From Branchipolynoe longqiensis (Eukaryota > Annelida > Polychaeta > Phyllodocida > Polynoidae), in assembly GCA_030323885.1 (NCBI GenBank), contig CM059191.1, positions 106,498,844 to 106,562,843 on the forward strand: DNA of 64,000 nucleotides, written 5' to 3'. The translations under genes and the position numbers were made by a program. Every line of letters starts with the position of its first letter. Position 1 is the stretch's first letter. Of this stretch, positions 19,862 to 29,384 are shown one piece after another. Under the pieces are notes generated by a model. That model searched no databases. It saw nothing but the letters and a program-made list of their open reading frames with translations, and had not been told where the DNA came from.

Positions 19862-19899
19862 TACTGATGAGAGGTGGGTGGAGATTAGCAGGCTTTATA
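19862..19899 (-). promoter_or_regulatory. Core promoter of gene B, copy 2
   Basis: TATAAAG (19,899-19,893) and TCAGT (19,866-19,862) on the minus strand are spaced as in copy 1, with the ATG at 19,850. Conservation in an otherwise drifting stretch supports function in the ancestor. Confidence 0.55.
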
Positions 19900-19952
19900 T
19901 GCTGCGTCAGATTCGGTGATATGGAAATGAGGAGTATTCAAATCAGATGGAG

Positions 19953-20660
19953 TCAGGGGGTTTGGGTGGGTAGGGGTGGAGATGTATGGATAGGTGGGAG
20001 GGGGGATGGAAGAGGGGGAGAGAGGGAGTGAGGGATAGCCAACTCATTTTCATATATCATCATACTCTTCCATCTGAAGAATGGCCACTTCCAATGCATT
20101 CCATATGAAAGTAAATGCGCCTGGTTAAAGGCGAATGAAATCTCCTTCAAAAACGATACTTTATTTGCTAGTAAAATGCTGGAAAATTATCTATGCGCAT
20201 AGTTAACAGCACAACAAATTAGATTATTTTATTGAAAAGTGTCTGTGAGTTGGTGAAAAATATTCACCACTAGTTCTATCAAAAACCCCAATTCCAGTAC
20301 AATGAACTATGATATGAATGCTGTTTCTATTCACATCTAATTGATCTCCTGGGGGCGAAAGATCGAATATGTGAAGAAAAAGAAGAATGATATAAATTGA
20401 TATAATCAATATCATGATTCTTTATCAATTGTTCAAAATCAATTGTTCAATGCTGTAAGCAGGGGAAGGAGATCTTCAGGTAGAGAACAAAGTCTGTTTT
20501 CCTTCCAGACAGTGATGAAGTCATGAATATGATATTCGTTCAAAGGAATACGAAAACTTTGTATATTCCTATATCTTGTTAAATCCTCCATCAATGCGTG
20601 CTCGGTAGTAGGTCACGCAAAATATATTGTATAACATCTCCTAATGAAGAATTCATCATT
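19953..20660 (-). pseudogene. Gene A copy 2, decayed
   Basis: Pieces of the 253-residue protein are found in different frames: NSSLGDVIQYILRD near 20,650, PPGDQLDVNRNSIHIIVHC at about 20,300-20,360, GIGVFDRTSGEYF, and EISFAFNQAHLLSYGMHWKW at about 20,090-20,150. Indels and stops separate them. The ATG end is followed by unrelated sequence instead of the copy-1 upstream AT-rich text. Confidence 0.6.
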
Positions 20661-20749
20661 GGTGTAGTAGTCTGCGCTGACCTCTCAGGCAAGGAGCCAT
20701 ATACACAGGTAGGCGTGTGTAGTGTGGTGACAGGCGTCGGTAGTGTGGT

Positions 20750-20880
20750 ACCATCAGGGAGCCTAGGTGGTGTAATGGTTAGCAGACTGGCCCGGAATGC
20801 AAAGAGATGCAGGTTTGAGATTCCATCCTGCAAGCATACTGTAGATCAATAAAAATGAAATAAATAAATAAACCAATCAG
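20750..20880 (+). mobile_element. tRNA-derived SINE or tRNA pseudogene
   Basis: A box-like TAGGTGGTGTAATGGTTAGC (20,764-20,782) and B box-like GGTTTGAGATTCC (20,812-20,824) are spaced as in a tRNA-type Pol III promoter, followed by an (AAATAAAT) tail. The acceptor ends do not pair well, so a functional tRNA is unlikely. It interrupts the sequence upstream of gene A in copy 2. Confidence 0.6.
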
Positions 20881-20884
20881 ATGG

Positions 20885-21159
20885 TTAGCTGGAGATTGAC
20901 TGGAACGGTGACGTCATCAATCCAGTCAAAAAGGTCAAATGAGTTCAACCACAAACAGATGTCCATCCTGCAAGGTAGAACGGTGAAGTCATCAATCCAG
21001 TCAAAGAGGTCAAATGAGTCCAACCAAAAACAGATGGCCATCCTGCAAGTAACTGCAAGGTCCCCTGCAAGCGAAGGTCAAATGAGTTCAACCAAAAACA
21101 GATGGCCATCCTGCAAGCAACTGCAAAGGGTCATTTAAGGTCATTGTCTCGTATCAGAG
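20885..21159. promoter_or_regulatory. Control repeats of module copy 2
   Basis: Three diverged repeats of gtcatcaatccagtcaaa ... ggtcaaatgag..caacca ... catcctgcaag are present, with tgacgtcatc at about 20,910-20,919 and a weaker tgaagtcatc at 20,986, ending in catttaaggtcattgtctcg. It corresponds to 12,917-13,165 in copy 1. The repeats and CRE-like sites are seen directly. Their enhancer or origin role is inferred. Confidence 0.5.
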
Positions 21160-22190
21160 TGTAAAAATATACGGATTTTCGGTTAAAAAAAATTATATAT
21201 TGGCAGAGAGCATTATTATTCTTGGATACTGGAGTGGGACTGATATTATGTAATCTAAAGGTAACTAAAGTCAACAGCAGTCCACTCCCATTGTACATGA
21301 TACTGAGTGAGGTAAACTGTATGTTATCCACTAAGAGTGGAGTTGATGGAAATGTACATGATGCTGAATAGAGTAAACTATCTGTTATATATGATGTTTG
21401 GAGTTAATGAAAAGAGTTCCTTTGTAAGAAACAGTACATGATGGTTGAAATGTTCTCTTGGTGTTCATAAAGAATACAAAAGAGGAAAAGAATGATTTTA
21501 CTATATACAAATCTGTAACTGTTGCAACATCCTGTCCACCCAAGACCACCGACTGACCCACCAGCCTAATTTGCATATGTATAGAGTGCACCACCTGCAG
21601 CTGGCTTGAGTGACAGCCCCTAATGGGGTGGTCACCCACCCAGTCTGTGGGGGAGTGTCTCATTGGCTGGCTGGGGAATGTCCGGTCACCTGACTCTCTT
21701 GGCCTATCCTGACCACACACTAGTCTCAGCTAATTAATTATTCATGAGTTTGCTTCAGACACACTGAAGGAGAATCACTCTCATCCTGGCTCTTGAGTGA
21801 GACAGACCAACTTCTGAGCAGGACCCCAGACACTCTGTCTGATGCTATCAAAATTCAGCTATTCTAATTGAGTGTACACACAGCCATAGGACTCCTGTCC
21901 CATGGGCTGTAGGCACTGTTTGCAGTATACCGGTTTAAAGTGACAATGAGACATAGTGTGGGCAGTATATGAGGAGTACAGGTGCTAGGTCACATGTAAG
22001 GGGGATGACAGGAGTTGCTGCCAATAAAGCACAACTTATTCACTGTTCATCCTTGTGACTAGTTTTCCTTCCTCTTTCCAGACATGGTTAAATTGTTCAG
22101 GCTAATTGCATCACAGGTGAAATGAAGGGGGAGAGTTTTGTAATCACATAGGGTGCTCACAGCGGCAGAGCATCCGTGTTTTTATAAGAG
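21160..22190 (+). repeat. Dispersed LTR-like repeat (about 1 kb)
   Basis: It starts TGTAAAAATATACGG and contains ttggcagagagcattatta, a conserved block around ctattctaattgagtgtaca, and ccaataaagcacaactt with an AATAAA. A nearly full second copy is inverted at 61,525-62,420, and a 120-bp piece is inverted at 53,905-54,024. It interrupts the module repeats: catttaaggtcattgtctcg lies on both sides. Single-stranded LTR features (TG start, poly(A) signal) suggest a solo LTR, but no CA end or target duplication was settled. It has no coding capacity. Confidence 0.6.
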
Positions 22191-22194
22191 GGTT

Positions 22195-22290
22195 CATTTA
22201 AGGTCATTGTCTCGCGTCAGACCTAGGATGCGGGACGATTACATAAGCTGGACCTATATCGGTCCTCTCTATACTACTTGTAGTGTGGGC
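22195..22290 (+). repeat. Start of a third module copy
   Basis: The text catttaaggtcattgtctcg ... gcgggacgattacataagct ... ctctctatactactt matches 13,148-13,235, where copy 2 begins. Similarity stops right after tactactt, so the third copy is cut off by unrelated sequence at ~22,283. Confidence 0.7.
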
Positions 22291-22302
22291 AAGACGGTAA
22301 CT

Positions 22303-22525
22303 CATCGAAGTGTGCATGCAGCATTGCCGTGTCAGCACCATAGGCCATATTCCCGGTGAGAACTGTTTGGTTTTTATTGAGACCACCTGTTTTACATGTA
22401 AAAGCATACAATCAATTATGTGTGAATAGACACTTTGTATCCGTCCAACTAGGAAAACTGAGGCCATATCCGGTGCTGCCTGCTTGACTTCTCCCTTTAT
22501 CCTTACCTTTGTATTCATAACCCAA
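22303..22525 (-). mobile_element. LINE 3' UTR fragment
   Basis: The text gccgtgtcagcaccataggccatattcccggtgag ... acatgtaaaagcatacaatc matches the 3' UTR of the LINEs at 42.48-42.6 and 47.43-47.55 kb, in minus orientation. No coding part is retained. It is bounded on the right by the LTR-like repeat at 22,526. Confidence 0.7.
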
Positions 22526-23054
22526 TGTAAAATTTTCCGATATGATGACATATGAGGATATATAAACTCTACTATAATAAATTGCAACTTGTCTATAAAA
22601 TGGTAAATGGTAATAAATATAACCAAAGGCATATGAGGGATATGTGGAGTTGGTAAACTATTACTCATTAAGTATAGCACTTGTATAGTAAAATAGTATA
22701 AAGGAGGAGTGTCACTTCTTAGATACAGTCTTTGGAGGAGTTGCCTCACATACCCCCTCCCCCCCAGGTGTTATTTATGGATCACTACACACCACAAGGC
22801 ATTGTGGCCAGCATGACAAGGCCTTGGATACAAGAGATTGAACTCTGATTGGTGGGTAGATGAATACCTGTTAGGGATTGGGAGATCAACCCATGTGACC
22901 ACCACCATCTTGGATTCTAGAAACCTATATAAGATAAAAAATCAGGGAGTCTCACTCTCCTACCTTTCACTCTTTATCTACTTTCCTTCATTACCTGTAT
23001 TGATTTCTCATTAGCCTGTCCACACCCCTCACACCACCAGCCGTCGACTTTACA
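22526..23054 (+). repeat. Solo-LTR-like repeat, TGTAAA...TTTACA ends
   Basis: This 529-bp repeat shares its length and text with 32,985-33,478. Both begin TGTAAAATTTTCCGAT and end GACTTTACA, i.e. perfect 6-bp inverted ends of the TG...CA type. Each has a TATA-like cctatataagata about 130 bp before the end followed by tctcactctc, as in a U3/R junction. Flanks cccaa and ccagg do not form a clean target duplication. No internal region or primer binding site was seen. Confidence 0.6.
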
Positions 23055-23299
23055 CCAGGGCTTCTCCTCGACTAGCAAAGATCTCACTGAAATGTGACAA
23101 TATTGTAATTTCTTTCTCCATTGAAACTTTTTCGACACATGACATCTGAAGGCTTCTCATCTCTCCAAGCAGCTTAAGTGACCTCCTGTTCACTGCAGAA
23201 TATATTTCATACAACGGTCTATTTGATTGCCAGCCAGCCACAATCCTGTTGACTGCACATCATCATCATCATGCTGTCGGTCGCGATGCGACAAAGACT

Positions 23300-23442
23300 G
23301 CTTTCATTACTTGACTGCCGCTCTCCATTTAGCTCTCTGCTGTGAGAGTTGCATCCATGAGTCGGTCTTAATGTCTCTCAGCTTCAGGTTTCTCTTGATG
23401 GTATCCCTGAACCGGAGACGGGGGCGCCCTCTCTTTCTGTAG
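23300..23442 (-). pseudogene. Non-LTR reverse transcriptase C-terminal remnant
   Basis: The minus strand reads RKRGRPRLRFRDTIKRNLKL, then DSWMQLSQQRAKWRAAVK and a stop. This matches the C-terminal tail commonly found in endonuclease-RT non-LTR retrotransposons of invertebrates (RGRP.LRF.D..KRDLK ... W...R). Only ~46 codons remain. The neighbouring 23,450-23,640 stretch may be further decayed element but shows no clear motif. Confidence 0.6.
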
Positions 23443-23444
23443 CC

Positions 23445-24855
23445 AACATTTCATGAAAGCTGCCTGCAAAAGTGTTGAAGTGCTGCTGGCTTTTGCAAGT
23501 TACCAGCGGCACTCTCTCGGGGAGCAAATAGAGATTTCACACCGGCAAGAACATGTCAAGACAGGCGCAAAACTATCCGTCCCTGCAGTGGCTGGTCAGG
23601 AGATGTTGGGAGTTCCATACATCAACCGCCCTTAATGCTGCCACAGTGACATGGTTTTCTGTTTAGGGTTTGCTCCCTTAGCCTTCGGTTCTGTCAAGGA
23701 CCTGTACCACAAGGCAGTGGTTTACAACTCTGCAAGGCAGGGGCGTCAGACTCCCTGAGGTATTGCTATACCTGCATACTCCCTGAGGTATTGCTATACC
23801 TATATGACTGCACATAGAGAACCATATATTGCAGGATCATCAATGTTGGATGTGAGGGTGTTTACAAAATATATATATTTTTATTGAGGCTTTATTTATA
23901 CTGTCCATAGCATATAACGCCCGAGTAATCAGGCTTGTTTTCAATGCTGGCCAGTTGTAGTGTTGGTGTTATCTTATCACACAGTAGCTGCTGGTAAGGT
24001 ATTGATGTCAAGTTTCTACCTTGATGCAATCATCTTATCCATACCTACCTGCCTGTGTGGTTGCTTGCCTGTGAGATCAGTACAGACTACTAGATTCAGC
24101 CCCTTGGAATTGAAAGACACAGTTCATGTCTAAAAGGCGCTTAATGTTTACGAATACCCACATAAAGGCAATGGATATAGATACCTGAATACACATACAG
24201 AGGATGGGTTCGTCAACCATTCAATATGCAGTTTGTACCTGATCATGATGCCAGTGTCAAGGGGTTGATACAAACAAAGGGAACTTTGTACTTAGACTGA
24301 AATTCGAACCCACATCCCTGCTATTCTGGGGATTGCATTATAGCAATTAGCCTATCTATCTCACTCCAATGGGCCCCCCTCCCTCCCCTGCCACCACCCT
24401 TAGCCATCTTGAAAAAAACATCAACACACTGAACATCCTACACAACTATCAATCTGTTTAAACACATTGAACATTACATAAAGTAGACAAAATGTCTTGT
24501 CAACTATAAACTTAGCTTGTTTTATAAGAGAAAAAATGTAACCCGCAATGATTGTTTGAGTTTCCCCGAGTATACATCTTCTACTCGGTGCTGCTCCCCA
24601 TTTTTGCATGAACCGCAGTGACTGGTGCTGTACATTATACAGCAGGAGCCACTCCCTTAATTCTACAGGATCAGTGCTGTGACTAGTACAGCACTGACCA
24701 AACTTAGATTATTTAGAATGTCAATTCCAATAGTAAGATGGCTGGAAGACCAGTGCTCCGGCGCTGACAAATGTCATATTCAGATGAATAAATACTTTAC
24801 CAAAAAAAACAAAAAAAAATCTGATGCAATGAATTGATCTATGCCCAGCTGTCTA
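23445..24855. other. No recognisable gene
   Basis: A 28-bp direct repeat (actccctgaggtattgctat) occurs near 23,752 and 23,780. A tRNA-like fragment in minus orientation (ttcgaacccacatccctgct ... agcctatctatctcactcc, 24,300-24,365) may be a SINE relic. A small palindrome (cagtgctgtgactagtacagcactg type) lies near 24,671. Nothing else is supported. Confidence 0.4.
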
Positions 24856-24857
24856 TT

Positions 24858-24958
24858 TGAAGAGCTCTTTTCCAAAACACGATATATACCGGTTACAAAA
24901 ATGAGTTTGCAATGTGAGTGCCGTGTTTGTGGATCATGCTTTGGAAAGGAGCTCTTCA
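24858..24958. mobile_element. 101-bp MITE-like inverted-repeat element
   Basis: TGAAGAGCTCTTTTCCAAA at 24,858 is mirrored by tttggaaaggagctcttca ending at 24,958, with one or two mismatches in ~21 bp. The same arm appears once more, inverted, at 62,856-62,878 (ttttggaaaagagctcttca), so it is a dispersed end sequence. Confidence 0.6.
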
Positions 24959-25087
24959 TATATATATAATTATCTAAACAGATAAAAATTAAAATGCAGC
25001 AATAGTATGGCGATGTGGAGAATAACGGACTGCCGCAATCGGCGCGGGCTCAGCACTGCAGCGCCGACTAGCGGACTAACCGGCAAC

Positions 25088-25102
25088 CCCCCCCCCCCCC
25101 CC
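25088..25102. repeat. Poly(C) tract
   Basis: Run of C within a GC-rich patch. Simple sequence. Confidence 0.8.
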
Positions 25103-25194
25103 GCCCGACGACCCAAAGCGCCAGGGGCGGCGGCAGCACCATGCAATTTCTGACATTGACATATAGGAGTATATACTCGGCTATATATATATAT

Positions 25195-25435
25195 AATAAT
25201 TATGTGAGACTCACCTGGGTATAGTTAACACATAATTGTTGTCTTACCGAGTCCTAAGGCTCGGATAGCTATAGATCAGGGAGAGGAAGCACTACCCAAA
25301 GAACCGCTCTTTACCTCGTTAATTAAAAAAACGGGATGGGGGGGGGGGGGCTGACCTATAACTATCCGAGGTCTAGGACTTGCTAAATCAACACTTATGT
25401 GTTAACTATACCCAGGTAAGTCTCACATAATTATT
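25195..25435. mobile_element. 241-bp MITE with ~90-bp inverted arms
   Basis: AATAATTATGTGAGACTCAC at the left is the reverse complement of the right end (gtaagtctcacataattatt) with one mismatch. Pairing continues through gggtatagttaacacataa and, with more mismatches, to tcggatagctatagatcag against ctgacctataactatccga. The centre holds a poly(G) run. It has no coding potential, and transposition would depend on an enzyme in trans. Confidence 0.75.
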
Positions 25436-25439
25436 CTAT

Positions 25440-26100
25440 TTCACCTCGTCCTCGAGCCTCCTCTCTAATTATAGATCACGGAGATGTTTACATACTTAAA
25501 TAAAATTAATAACAGCCACTCATGTATTTTAGTTCTTTTAATGTCTGAACTAAAATATAACTACATTGACACTTCTTATTTCCTCAGAAGTTTTGTGGCC
25601 ATTACACTTTTCTTTTCCACCTTCTTATTGTAATGCTTAGCAAATGACACCGCAGTTTACCAACCCGCTACTGCCAGAATTTTGTAACCGACACTCCTAA
25701 CGCTCTTGCGTTCAATGCTACTACTCCTCTCGTTGAATGTGAGGAGTACCTGTTTGTGTCTACTCCTGCCTACACTAGGACTCTCATGGCCCAGCGTGCC
25801 AGCGTGTCTCTAGAAATCGGGCCATTTGGCTTAATGTAATTCAATAACAGCTGACTGTGTTTTCGCACCTTCTGTGTGACCTCCACATAACTACATATTG
25901 TTCTAACAACACGTTCTTTTACACTCATGAAACACATTGAGCGTCACCGTAGATAGGGGATCCCCCAAACTGTTTGATTTTAACAATTTGTTTATCTTAA
26001 AAACTACTTCATGTCTGTTAGACTCCATATCTTTGAAGCTTAATGCCACCACCGTCTGGCCTCTATGGCCTGTAATAAACAAAATCAATAATGCCACCTT
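25440..26100. other. No recognisable gene
   Basis: A degenerate echo of the MITE interior (ctaattatagatcacggag, 25,466) is seen. No open frame or motif stands out. AATAAA occurs on the plus strand near 26,071. Confidence 0.4.
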
Positions 26101-26284
26101 GATGCGCGAAAAGGAAGAAAGTAAGGCGGGGGTGGAGAAAAGGTGCTTTATTGAATGCCTCAGGAGACATACAAGGAAGCAGGAGAAAACAAGCTATATA
26201 CAGGAGTCAAATGAGGTAAACATATAAGCAAGAACGAGAATAAAGAGGCTCATATGGAGCGATAAGGGTATACAGCTTAATGAC

Positions 26285-27502
26285 TAGAGGAGCTCGGAGG
26301 GAGCTTTATTGTTCGTGGTGAGGGGCGCCGATGAGCCCTCCACCAAGATGGAGGAGAGGGCTCGAGGCGCGCCCGAGGGGGCGAGGCGGGGCACGTAGGC
26401 GTGCACCGCATCTGAGGTCCAAGTGCCCTGGGCCATGATGTCGGCGAGGGGCACCCCCGCGCGGTGGCAGGCTTGGGCGGCGCCTCAGCGGAGGCTGTGC
26501 AGGGTGAAAGTCTGGTGGGCGGGCACTCCCTGCGCCTGGAGGGTGCCCCTGAGGAGCGCGGTGAGGGATCGCGGGTCGAGGGGCCAGCCGGAGGGCATCA
26601 TGAATGCCGGGGCGCCGGGGGGCGCCGGGCACTGGGCGATGGCGCGGTGCCAGGCCGCGACGGGGCAGAGGCTGGAGCCCTCGGCGGCAGGGACGAAGTA
26701 AAAATCTCCTTCCTCCCTCTGGAGACCCCCACCCCAAATCCTAGTGTAGATAATGTAATTCCTATCACTGTCAGTGACACTTACACTGAATGTAATTTTC
26801 TCGTGGAGTTTTCCCCACCCGCTCCACCGTCTCCACTAGATAATGAATCTCTGATTGAAATGATTAATGAGTTTGTAGATACTTCAAATTCACTCAGCTT
26901 TTAAACATTAGTCATGAATTTAAATCTTCCTGAATCACATATTCAAAATTATAATAATGAGGATGATAGTTTGTAAACGAATGCCAAAATTATGATGGTG
27001 AATCCGGGAGATATTTCCTCTCCCCTGCTTCCGGCTCCTTCGCATTTTTACTCATCCCCTCTTTCTTTAATTACACTAAAGACAGAGGATCAGGAGAAAA
27101 CAAAATTGAAGGAGTTACACACCCCTCCTCTTCATTTTACTTCTCCCATTTCATTAGCCATATTGCTTAAAGACAATAGTGATCTCTCTAGTACTAGTAG
27201 CGACTCAGTTCTAGAGTGCTCTGGAAAGCTAGTGGAGAGAATGGGGATGCATCAACATCAGCAACAGCAACCTCATCAACATCTGCAACAACCACATCTG
27301 CAACAACCACATCTGCAACATCATCATCTTCAACATCAGCATATACATCGAGATGAATATGAGGGCGCGAGGGGGTCCAGGCCTCGAGCGACGAGGTAGC
27401 TGACATAGTCCTCGGCTTGCCGGCGACGGTTCTTCCACGTCGCCGGGGCGAGGGCGGCGAGGCATAGGTGGCCGACGTCAGCGACCTCGGCGGAGGAGAA
27501 AC
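26285..27502 (-). pseudogene. Ngaro-like tyrosine recombinase, interrupted
   Basis: The N-terminal piece (27,502-27,361) reads LAALAPATWKNRRRQAEDYV, typical of the SAM-like DNA-binding start of these recombinases. The core middle is missing and replaced by foreign sequence at 26,700-27,360. The C-terminal piece (26,699-26,285) has SSLCPVAAWHRAIAQCPAPP, TFTLHSLR, GVPLADIMAQGTWTSDAVHA and the catalytic Tyr in HAYVPR, ending near a Ser/Ala tail (VEGSSAPLTTNN). The His-x-x-Arg motif is followed by TGA at 26,487-26,485 where CGA is expected, a CpG-type C-to-T change. The enzyme would join circular cDNA to the genome; this copy cannot. Confidence 0.7.
26700..27360 (+). repeat. Module fragment embedded in the Ngaro-like element
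   Basis: The segment aligns base by base with 13,790-14,447 with about ten substitutions (about 98% identity by eye), covering the end of gene C and the first frame of gene D. Both junctions are abrupt: left at gacgaagta|aaaatctcc, right at gatgaatatg|agggcgcg, with no target duplication and no element ends. It carries the copy-2 type of sequence, including its frameshift region. Confidence 0.9.
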
Positions 27503-29096
27503 CTAGAGGCCGGGGTGAAAGGGGAAGTCATCGTGAGATGGGTATACGTGCTCTAGCCTGAGGCGGTCCACCTCGGCCCGCGCCACCTCAGCCCAAGGGC
27601 CGGTGAGGTGGGCGCGGCTGAGGGTGTCTGCAAGGACGAGGTCGGCCCCGGGCTTATGCACGACTTGGAGGTTGAAGGAGCCCGTGGCGGTCATCAGCCA
27701 GAGCTCCCTGGTGCAGGTCCCGAGGGTGGGGTCGTGGGTGCGGCCAGACTGGAGGGTGGCGGCAGAGGCCATGTTGTCTGTGTTGACAACGACTGTCGCC
27801 CCCGCGACGTCATCCGGGAGGAGGCAGCGGAGGGCGACGACGAGGATTGCTGGGTACCGTGCCCGGAAGCCCGATGAGTACCCTCGGGCATAGCATCTTG
27901 AGCTTGAGTAGGCACCCCCACCCGTCAGGCAGGCAGGAGTCGCACTCGATCACGAGGCGACGGGTCTCCGGGGCCCGGAGGAGGTGGAGGCCGTTCGAGG
28001 TGCGGCCGTATGTGGCAAACCACCTCAGGTCCCGGAGGGCGTCGCCGGTGAAGGTGAGGGAGGTGGCTCCGAAACAGCTGAGCGCCCCGAGGAGCCGGGT
28101 CATAAACTTCCGGGCGGGGAGCACGCAGATGCTGATGTGGTTGAGGCGCCCTAGGATGCTCTGGAGGTCGCATTTCCCGAGGGCGAGGCGGGCGATGCGC
28201 GCCTCGCAGTCGGTGATGAGGTCTTGGATCTTGTCGGGGGTGTTCCGGATGGTCATCGCCTCGCTGTCGAGGGCGAACCCGAGCCATGTGAGGCGGACAG
28301 CGGGGGGAATGGCACTTTCCGGGCGCCACGTCGAGCCGGAGGGCGGCGGTGAGGGTGAGGAAGGCGTCGAAAGCCTGGCACGCCCTAAGGTAGGCGCCCT
28401 CGCACCCAACGAAGTCGTCGACATAGACGAGGGCGTGGAAGCCCTCGTGTCGGAGGATCTATGCTACCGCTGCGGTGACCCGCATGCACGCCGCGCTCGA
28501 GGAGCGGCAGCTGAAGGGGAGGGCGAGGTCGACGTAGGTCAACCCGTCGAGGCAGATACCGTAGAGGGGGCAGGAGAGGGGGGTCGGCGCGGAGCTGGCG
28601 GTAGGCGCGAGATATGTCGGCCGTCCAGACGTAGGCCACGGGGCCCTCGTGGGATCAGTCAGTGGCCTACGTCCGCGACACAGGGGAGCCTATAAGAGTG
28701 GGGTCTGCCGAGGTACTCGCGCCGGGGAATGCCTGAGTTGACGCTTGCTCCCGGAGGGTAGGAGAGGTCCACGATGACCCGCCTCTTGCCCGGGTCGGAC
28801 TTGGGGCGGGTCATCATGGGGGAGACCTGGGTCCAGGGGGTGAAGGGAGGGACGGTGAAGGGGCCTGCGAGGGCGCCGAGGGCGAGCTCGGTGTCAATGA
28901 AGTCCCGAATGTGAGGGAGGTTCTCGGGGGGCTCGCGGTGGTTGGAGAAGGTGGGGCGAGGAGGGGTTGAGGCGGAGTAATTGGAGGGGAAGCTGAACTC
29001 CAGAAAGTCAAGGACGGCGGGGTCGGGGTAGTCACGGAGGCGGGCGTGCCATGCGGGTATGTGGAGGCCTGAGGGGAGGGGGATGCGGGCGGCCAA
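27503..29096 (-). pseudogene. Ngaro-like RT-RNase H, frameshifted
   Basis: RT N-terminal part (29,096-28,659): FTVPPFTPWTQVSPMMTRPK, KRRVIVDLSYPPGASVNSGI. After a shift near 28,650, VWTADISRAYRQLRADP appears. The catalytic YVDDF is encoded at about 28,430-28,405 in the next frame. RT connection/RNase H continue with RLVIECDSCLPDGWG (27,95x) and, after another shift, TRELWLMTATGSFNLQVVHK and ADTLSR (27,6xx). At least three frame changes exist, so the copy is inactive, though GC-rich sequencing error could contribute. It directly precedes the recombinase gene, as in Ngaro/DIRS order. Confidence 0.75.
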
Positions 29097-29384
29097 AAAA
29101 TTGGGGAGGCCCGCTTCCCGGAGGGCGGCGTAGGTGTTGGTGAAGGTGGGTTACCGGGCCCACGCCTCGCCGGAGGTGTGGGGCCATGTGGAGAGGATGG
29201 TGGGGCGGTAGTGGGCGGGGGCAGGGCCGCAGGAGGGGGCGGCGGGGAGGGTGTCCTGGATGTGGGGATCGACGACGTCAAGGGTCAGCTCGTCAAGGGT
29301 GTCGGTCGCGGCAGGGGGAGGGTCGGGGGGGACGGCGAGGAGGTGCGCTGGGGGTTGGAGAGGGGGGCAGCAAAGTCGTGCGGG

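Larger units (their letters stand above)
13140..22190. repeat. Gene-bearing module, tandem copy 2
   Basis: This is the second direct copy, with the same arms as copy 1: plus-strand gene C and following frames (13.3-17.5 kb), convergent poly(A) region (18.57 kb), gene B (18.8-19.85 kb), gene A (to about 20.66 kb) and control repeats (20.89-21.16 kb). It carries insertions absent from copy 1: a TIR element (15,125-16,800), a DIRS derivative (17,763-18,548), a tRNA-SINE (~20.75-20.88 kb) and an LTR-like repeat (21,160-22,190). After the last insertion, 22,195-22,290 repeats the start of the unit, so at least a third copy once began there. Confidence 0.75.
26102..29384 (-). mobile_element. Ngaro-like tyrosine-recombinase retrotransposon, gap-truncated
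   Basis: GC-rich minus-strand element. RT (29.1-28.2 kb), RNase H (28.1-27.5 kb) and a tyrosine recombinase (27.5-26.29 kb) follow in order, without a DDE integrase. The 3' end is placed at 26,102 because CCTTTTCGCGCAT there matches CTTTCCTCGCGCAT at the end of the related element at 60,67x. AATAAA lies at about 26,153 (minus). The 5' part, where Gag is expected, is lost in the N gap. A foreign 0.66-kb segment replaces the middle of the recombinase gene. Codon third positions are strongly G/C, unlike neighbours. Confidence 0.7.

Noticed and set aside
4425..22290. Module as a Polinton/Maverick, herpesvirus or nimavirus fragment
   Set aside because: No protein-primed polymerase, integrase, packaging ATPase, capsid or other hallmark gene was recognised, so no assignment is made.
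27600..28700. Plus-strand Gly/Arg/Glu-rich frames
   Set aside because: Antisense of the GC-rich Ngaro-like RT; the minus strand carries YVDDF and other RT motifs.
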